DNA from: Argentina anserina
Lineage: Eukaryota; Streptophyta; Magnoliopsida; Rosales; Rosaceae
Reading direction: 5' to 3'
NCBI RefSeq assembly: GCF_933775445.1
Contig: NC_065872.1
Coordinates: 11,346,001 to 11,410,000 of the forward strand
Length of the DNA: 64,000 nucleotides
In this document: positions 57,301-64,000 of the stretch, piece after piece
Numbering within the stretch: position 1 is the first letter of the stretch
Layout of the letters: the number at the start of each line of letters is the position of its first letter
Notes under the pieces: generated by a model
Seen by the model: only the letters and a program-made list of their open reading frames with translations
Databases searched by the model: none
Told to the model about the DNA's origin: nothing
Made by a program: the position numbers and the translations under genes

Positions 57301-60300
57301 ACAATTCATGCACAAGCCAATACATGCCAACACATGCCAAGCTTAGACAAACACATGCAAAAAACTGACGTAGCGTGCCACGCGGCCAATTAGCAATGTG
57401 TACCCAAGACACCGGCCAAATGGGGCTTATTGGTGGGTTGTGGTGTGGAAGGATGACAAGATTTTACGAGACCTAAGGCCATCTCCAACGAAACTGTCAA
57501 AAGACAGCGTGGAGGTTTAACGGGAAAAATTGGCTCTGTCAAGCTGCTCCAACAAAAATGTCAAATCTTAGGTGGATCGATATGTATTTGACATAAGCTC
57601 TCATATTGTCAAATTTGACAAGGCTCACAACGATGTCAAATTTTTATTCTTCTCCCTCTTCCTTACTTTTCTCTATGCGTCTTCCCCCACTTCCCTTCTA
57701 TTCCCTATGTTCCTTCTTTACCCAAACCAAAATCTTTCATCCGAGACCATAACCATTCATGGCAGACTTACAGGCGGTCGATTGCGAGAGATTGTTGTGT
57801 TGGAAAAGCTTGAATGGGAAAAGGAGTTCGATTTGCAGAAGTTGAGATTGTTGATTTGATTTGGAAGATCTGGGTCCGTGAATAACCGAATAAGATTGTA
57901 TGGGTATTTTGCTGGGTGAGTAGCTTTCTGTAGGATTTGTATAGAATTGGGTTTGTGAATAAGATTAATTGGGGGTTGATTGTGAGGGAAACTTTTATGT
58001 GATGGATAAGTTTATTGAAATTGGGGATTTGATTGCGAGGGAATTTTGTTGGGATGGAAGAAGAAGAGAAGAGAAGAGAAGGCAGTGGCGAGTCTTAAAA
58101 GAGGAGAAAAAGAAGACAATTCTTGTTTGGGTGCAGAGAAGAGGAGAAATGGAGCACATAGGAAACTTCAACCTATTAATCATTAAACGTTGCAATTTTT
58201 TTTACATAATTGCATATAAGTTTGACATATTCATTGGAGTGAGATTTAGCCAAATTTGAAATTGTCAACACATATGTCAAAATTAAATTTAAAAAAAAGA
58301 GTTTGACATCTCTTGTTGGAGATGCTTTAAGGAGGCCAAATGTCAAGTATCTGAGGCGTCTTGAGAGTCGAGGACGAAACTTGATTTTGGAATTCCCGCA
58401 TGGCTTGTAACGGGTATCTCATCTCATGGTCATATGGTACTTCAAACCAAACCCTATACTACCCTAATTTTTCACCCTTTTGGCTTAATGGGAGTCCGAG
58501 GCCCATTTTTCATCTAACCTTATAACCAAGTATAGCTCGGTAGGAAGCCAATATTTTAGTTACGTGAGCCCTGCTGTTGTCTGTTTTTACACCCTTTTAG
58601 CTTAAGAGCCAAGACCTAGTGATAAAAAGAGTAGCCTTACCTTTGCTAAAAATAAATGGCCACGGGTATTTTGAACCCCCATTTCTTGTCAAAACCCTAT
58701 ATAAAGAGGGCTAAAGTAAACAAGAGGGGCAATCAGACTTCTACATGCAAGCTACCACCATTAGGGGTGGGCATAAAAAACGGAAATCCCGATCCCGTCC
58801 CGAAATTCATATGGACGGGACGGGACGGGACGAAGGTCTAAAAATATCCGTCCCGTCTCGATCCCGTCCCGTTTCATAATAGTGGGACGGGACGTGGGAC
58901 GAATAATTTATATCCCACTTCGTCCCGTCCCGTCCCACCTTTAATAAAAACTTAAAAATTCTTATATATTTGTATTAAAATAAAACTAATTTATGTTCTT
59001 AATCACTCTAAAATTATATCAACTCAAATAGAAATGGTAAATTATAATATTTTGAACATAATATGTATTTTTTTTGTTAAAATTTCATTATTGAATGTTA
59101 CTTTGTTAATGAAAAAGTAAAAATATAGGTTTTTATTTAATTTCATAGGAATGTGGGATTTGTCCCGTCCCATCCCGATCCCGTCCCGTCCCAATCGGGA
59201 TTAATCCCGAGTGAGATGCATTCTTAAAAACCCTCGTCTCGTCCCGATCCCGTCCCGATTCAAAAGAGTGGGATGAGACGTGGGATGAGCCCCGTCCCAT
59301 CCCGTCCCGTGCCCACTCCTAACCACCATAACCGGCCTCTTCATGCATACCTAAAATCACCGCCCTCATCCCAAAAAGTCACATCAAGCCATCCATCATT
59401 ATGAGCATGCATCATGTTATACTCGTAAGATCCTAGCTCCCACATCAAGCTCACCACTAAGTCCTTTGTGATTTCTCACGCCCGGAGCCTTTGTAACATC
59501 ACAACAAAATCTCTCCAAGGAGAGACTTTGGGTTTAGTCTCGCAACTGAGAAGGAGAAGACTAGATCATCAAGTCAAACACCGGCTAGCATTGTGATCTT
59601 CAATTTTCGACCCCAACAGTTACAAAATTTGGGCAACCTTTGTTGAAAATTGTCGGGCTGTCTGCTTGCTCATTTTGACATGCTAGCTATAAACTGAGCT
59701 TCACAAGCACATGATAATAGATAATTGATTAATTAATGTAGTCGTGTAGGTGTAGAATTATGCTCTTAATTGGATTCCAAGATTCTAAAAGAAACATGAG
59801 GAAAGAAACAAATTAACACAGTGAAACATATCTACTACGTACGTAGGAGTGTGGGACGGAGCTAGTTGGGCAGTACATAACGAGAGATATATAGCAAGTT
59901 AGCTATCTAGTACAGCTTGTCATTACCTCATCTCTGCAATATATGGGATAGTGATATAGACCCGACTGTGCTGTGGCCTTGGGTTTTTTCTGCAACCCCT
60001 TTCTATCAGATAAGTTCTGACATATCACTGGTGACATTGGAAGTCTGGAATCATATGTAGGTTGGTGATATCTAACCATCAGTAATCAGTGAATCAGTGC
60101 TATATCTTGGAGATGGATAAGCACGTTCCTTCTATCTTATTCTCGAATGCTCGATCATATCTTGCTACTGGCTAGCAACATAATTCTGGCAAACACCGAT
60201 TACGTTTCTGATCAGACGGGCTAGGGCTCTTGTTTAATTTTTGGCTAACATAGGGATCTTCACTCTTCAGTTTTCATTCATTCTAATTATCATTTATCTT

Positions 60301-61395
60301 GTCTTGCATTGTAACTTTCTCACATATACTTAAGTAACTTGACCATTTAAGTGTCCAAATTAGAAAGCTTCGGGGCAACTTCTAATTCATCCCGTGCCAA
60401 ATATAGAACAGAGTGTCACGTACTTGATCGGCATCTTCTCCTTCATAGTACTGTTTAAATTACTCTGAATTGAAAATGGTGCAACTTTTCAATTGCGAAA
60501 TTAGGCAGGACGCGCTTATTTCATATATATATATATGCCGGTACTTTTTCAGATTTATATTGATTATGATTAACGTACAGAGTGAGGGTTGCAAATGAGC
60601 TTGGAGCTGGGAATAGCAAGGCAGCTAAGTTTGCAACTACAGTAGCAGTTGTGACATCTGTTATAATTGGCCTCTTCTTCTGGGTTTTGATTATGATGTT
60701 CCACACTGAGCTCAGCTATATATTCACAACCAGTATACCTGTCCTTACTGAAGTAAATAAACTCTCCATCTTGTTGGCGTTCACAATTCTTCTCAACAGT
60801 GTCCAACCTATTCTCTCTGGTAATTTCAATAAACCTTCTAGCTAATACGTACTAACCAGCTAACATTTCAATCATTTATCTCTATTAGAAATTTACTTAT
60901 ATATACACATGCATATATACATGTTTATAGGTGTGGCTGTGGGATCTGGGTGGCAGTCATATGTGGCATACATAAACTTGGGTTGCTATTATCTAATTGG
61001 AGTGCCACTAGGGTTTCTCATGGGTTGGGTCTTCCATCAAGGAGTTATGGTAAGCATTTTTGTTTACTTGATCGAGTAAAAGTTCACCGTTGTTTACTCG
61101 TTTAGTTGCTAAATTATATGCTGATCACATTGATTTGATCACATATGAACACGATTGATTGATAGGGAATTTGGGCTGGAATGATTTTTGGAGGGACAGC
61201 AGTCCAAACCTTGATATTGGCCATCATTACCATTAGATGTGATTGGGAAGAAGAGGTAAAAATTTCCATTAATTAGGACTCATTTTTTTCTTTTGCAGAC
61301 ACATGCAAATTTGATGAACTCAATTTTGTTGTGAATCTAATTCGCAGGCAGAAAAGGCAAGCATGCATGTCTTCAAGTGGGCAGATAAAAAATAG
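54348..61395 (+). CDS. DTX27: MATE / DETOXIFICATION efflux transporter
   Basis: Eight exons: 54348-54665, 54866-55407, 55507-55593, 55857-55913, 60581-60819, 60931-61049, 61166-61255 and 61348-61395. All introns are GT-AG and the frame is intact, giving 1500 nt and 499 aa, the usual MATE length. Family blocks in order: [40 protein letters not shown] (across the first junction), [96 protein letters not shown] and [11 protein letters not shown]. Twelve membrane helices are expected. It should export organic compounds with proton exchange at the vacuolar or plasma membrane; the substrate is unknown. The closest relative I recall is the Arabidopsis DTX27 group, so the symbol means 'DTX27-like'. 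Intron 4 is 4,667 bp and filled with transposons. Confidence 0.94.
54714..54737. repeat. (AT)n microsatellite in MATE intron 1
   Basis: About 12 TA repeats, 50 bp after the exon 1 donor site. Confidence 0.85.
55914..57473. other. first part of MATE intron 4
   Basis: 1.56 kb of AT-rich intron sequence. The short frames at 56282-56473 and 56571-56771 have no domain. No terminal repeats stood out. Confidence 0.5.
57474..58330. mobile_element. PIF/Harbinger-like non-autonomous element in MATE intron 4
   Basis: 851 bp (57477-58327) with ends GGCCATCTCCAAC and, reversed, AAGCATCTCCAAC (10 of 13 matching), flanked by TAA on both sides (57474-57476 and 58328-58330). A 3-bp TAA/TTA target is typical of PIF/Harbinger (Tourist-like) elements, whose ends often contain CATCTCCAAC. 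Repeated TGTCAAAT words lie near both ends. Internal frames of up to 96 codons show no transposase. Confidence 0.72.
58754..59329. mobile_element. hAT-type MITE, copy 2, in MATE intron 4
   Basis: 560 bp (58762-59321) with ends TAGGGGTGGGCAT and, reversed, TAGGAGTGGGCAC, and a perfect 8-bp duplication ACCACCAT (58754-58761 and 59322-59329). It aligns along its whole length with copy 1 (35568-36100), including the AT-rich centre with TTAAAAATTCTTATATATTT. The subterminal GGGACGGGAC repeats are longer here. Confidence 0.93.
59330..60580. other. last part of MATE intron 4
   Basis: 1.25 kb of intron sequence with no recognisable element. It ends in the acceptor TAACGTACAG at 60571-60580. Confidence 0.55.
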
Positions 61396-61434
61396 AGCAT
61401 TGCTCGACTATTTGGATTGTGAGATTCTTAGATA

Positions 61435-61638
61435 TGTTGTAGAAGAATAACTCTCCGTAATCTTTCGGTGTATTTTATACTAATTAGTATAGGTTAGTCT
61501 AGATAAGTAAAGATATATAATATCTGATTCTACGGGATACTTAATATAATGTCTATATAAAAGCCACCTTATCAATGAATAAAGATAATGCTTCTCTGTA
61601 TTGTGATGTGTATTACATTCTTCTGTAACACATTATCA
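61435..61638 (+). repeat. probable copia-type LTR in the MATE 3' UTR
   Basis: A segment of about 204 bp starting TGTTGTAGAAG and ending AACACATTATCA. Its end and layout parallel the minus-strand copia LTR (51389 down to 51198), including a TCTACGGGAT word before a TATA box (TCTATATAAAAGCC, about 61553) and AATAAAG at 61578-61584. It begins only 40 bp after the MATE stop codon, so it probably supplies that gene's poly(A) site. A partner LTR would lie beyond the window. Confidence 0.5.
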
Positions 61639-64000
61639 GCCTGTAGTTCTAACCCTGAGTTCCTAAGTCTAGAACCCTAATCCTGAAAAAAAAATTTCAT
61701 CCGTCATGAAAAATTCAACAAAAGAAGATGAAAAATCTTGAGAAATTCCTTCTGCTAAGGAAAAGATTGCAGAAGAAGATGAAAAAAAAACCAGAAAATC
61801 GAATAACTAGGGAACCTAGAAAGTTGATCTGGGCACCCCGGTCATCCTCTCCAATTTGTTGCCAAGCACGACAACCTAACATCCGGCGTCATTCAATTCC
61901 GACGTCTAGATCGACCCATCTGCCCAGAATTCGGCGGTGACTCAGTTTGACATTCTCCATCTTGCTGTCCTATCTGCCCAGAACTCGGTTGTCTACGGTG
62001 CGGCAGCGACGAACCTAACTTGGCGGCGTGAAGCAAAGAACAAGCGTCAAGCAAAGAACATGCGTCCTCTTGCAGGACACCATCGTCTGACACCTTCTAC
62101 GGTTTAATGACGCCTTGAAGCCAACAACTCAAACCCGGATTCATCGACCGGGTTTGCAACCTAGACCCAAATTTAAAGGGTTTGACCTGACTGGTTTTGA
62201 GGGGATTTCTTACCTCTCGATAAATGGTAAAAAGGATATGGTAATTTGTTCTAGGTAAAAACATATTATTACAACAATAATCTTTAAATTTTACTGATTT
62301 TATATAGATGAATTTAAACTAGCCATATGTTTTCATTTTAGTGAAATTTATCACATGACGATTCAGAATCAAATGGCGAGAGTTACTTCGCAACATATAT
62401 TCGTGAATTCAAAGCATGACCGTGGAATTAAGTAAGAGCAACTATTACGCTGTTTATTTGGCAAACATCCAGGTATGATTTAGTTAATGTTGTTGATATC
62501 AAATTTAAATTCCTTTGAATTTTGTCTTTCATCGGGGAATTTCAACCTCGCTTTCCTTTTCAACCCGATTCCTTCGCTTCTCGAGTAGATATCAGAGGAA
62601 CTCGCCACTCAACTGACATCGAGTTTTATGAGCGGCTGAGAGTATCGCTATTATCATCTATAGACGTTGTGTGTAGCTACAAGTTTGAAAAAAAGGGACA
62701 AACATTGGTTTGTGACGACAATTGTCGCTTATACCATCAGTTTGTGATTGAAATTGTCACTTACACCATTGTGACAGAATATGTCACAGTTTATTGAATT
62801 GAGTTACCATACTTTGAGACTTGACATTCAATTTAGTACTTGAAAGTTGTATCGGATATTGATACTAATGAATCTTCTCTCTTGTTGATCGTAATATGCG
62901 CCTAAAATTTGACCTATTCATGTTGGATGTGTTTATGCACCTGGTCCGGATTAATTTCCTTTGGTGCAACATAGTTTCATTGAAAGACATAAACATTTTG
63001 GTCAAAAGCTACAAGAAATAGATATGAGAAGTTCTTGAAATAAGACACTTATTATATGGAAGAACATGAGAATATCTTCTCACATTTACATATTACAAGA
63101 GCAATTATACATTGCGGTTATTAAAAGAAAATAATGAAGCATAAGGCTTCGGTTAATAGTCTGAATGGCTAGACATGCGTTTATTCTCAAGTTTCTGTGA
63201 CTAATAATTACTTAGTCATTAATCTTCTAAATGACTAGAATGTTCCGATGCATTTATGGTTTGATTACCAAAAACTATATGTTAATGCAATGTAACGCAT
63301 TACATACTACCACATTTTTAATTGTGGCATTAATAAGGCTTATACAATTTTTGTGTGGCGCAATACACACTTTTATGATCTTTGATGTTGTTATTATACA
63401 TCTGTTTTCTGTTTTCCACAATCTTTGGCGGATTAGATCATCATCTATTTGAATTTGATCAACACTTAGCAAACTAACATTGCGAAATGCCGAAGGACTC
63501 CAAACCATGAGCATTTTTTCTCGGATTTATTTCGAACCGGCAATGCTTGTTGTAGCATACTTATGTCTTTCTGGCATGTTGAAGCCTTGATTGATGTCTT
63601 ATTATGACATATTTCCACTTTGTTTTTGTGATGATTTGTAGTGTTACACGATATATAATGCATTCTATATTCCACCGGTTTAAAATTATGGTGATGCTTG
63701 AGAATTTATAGTTCGAATTGAACTAACATAAAAGCTTAGGGGAGTGGGAAACCGATAACAAGTTTGTGTGCATGTCCTTGGCAATTTTACTTAGATTTTC
63801 CGTCTGCCGCCCGGTTTTACTCATACCAAGATGTTTAAATGAAAAAAGAGAAGAAAAAAAAATCTCACCGGAGCCCTACCGGAACAGGCGCTAGAGCTCT
63901 GCTGCCAGCCCCCTGCAGGCCTCCTCGCAGCCCCCTACATGGCCTCCCTGCAGCCCCTATGCCGAGTCCCTTACAGGACTCCTCCGCAACCCTTGCACGG
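61639..64000 (+). mobile_element. leader / gag region of a copia-like element, runs off the window
   Basis: Sequence following the LTR-like segment. I see no intact gag. Frames at 61728-61940 and 62522-62797 are short and unassigned. The final 140 bases are GC-rich with CCTGCAGGCC and CCTCCGCAACCC words, like the reverse complement of the copia leader at 50930-51130. Whether all 2.4 kb belong to one element is uncertain. Confidence 0.35.

Noticed and set aside
1..64000. tRNA, rRNA or CRISPR features
   Set aside because: Visual scan found no cloverleaf box pairs, rRNA cores or regularly spaced identical repeats. A tool run could still find a diverged tRNA.

Overview
The window looks like nuclear DNA of a flowering plant, a eudicot. 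Coding exons are split by short AT-rich GT-AG introns, the spacers are AT-rich, and several plant transposable-element families are nested in one another. The repeat families and gene sequences remind me of Rosaceae, but I could not test this. There is no sign of bacterial, organellar or CRISPR sequence.

Three host genes are well supported. (1) A GEM-like GRAM-domain protein on the minus strand (four exons, 35293 down to 32455, 287 aa). (2) A small classical arabinogalactan protein on the plus strand (42962-43351, 129 aa). (3) A MATE/DETOXIFICATION transporter on the plus strand (eight exons, 54348-61395, 499 aa). The MATE fourth intron is 4.7 kb and carries a PIF/Harbinger-like element and a hAT MITE.

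Most of the rest is transposable elements. From left to right: a probable AT-rich MITE (1310-1819); a reverse-oriented LTR, probably gypsy (5333 to about 7280); a decayed hAT transposase (8999 to about 11070); a tandem repeat of about 504 bp (11711-12842); a poly(A)-tailed retroposed insert with target duplication (13201-13949); a 15.6-kb Ty3/gypsy element of Tat type (15018-30630) with matching 833-bp LTRs and a perfect 5-bp target duplication; four MITEs with recognisable target duplications; a decayed Ty1/copia element on the minus strand (about 45256-51389); an RNase H-like retroelement remnant near 52 kb; and the start of another copia-like element just after the MATE stop codon.

The most striking object is inside the Tat-type element. 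Between pol and the 3' LTR lies an antisense gene of six exons (29422 down to 26035). It encodes a plant-mobile-domain-like N-terminus and a coiled-coil C-terminus. All five introns have GT-AG ends and are phase 0, and every exon length is a multiple of three. A TATA box sits about 100 bp upstream of its ATG. A poly(A) signal beyond its 3' end faces a sense poly(A) signal about 40 bp away. The copy is not intact: the antisense frame has two in-frame TAA codons, gag has three in-frame TAG codons, pol has several frameshifts and a nonsense codon, and a 1.5-kb solo-LTR-like insertion splits the reverse transcriptase/RNase H region.
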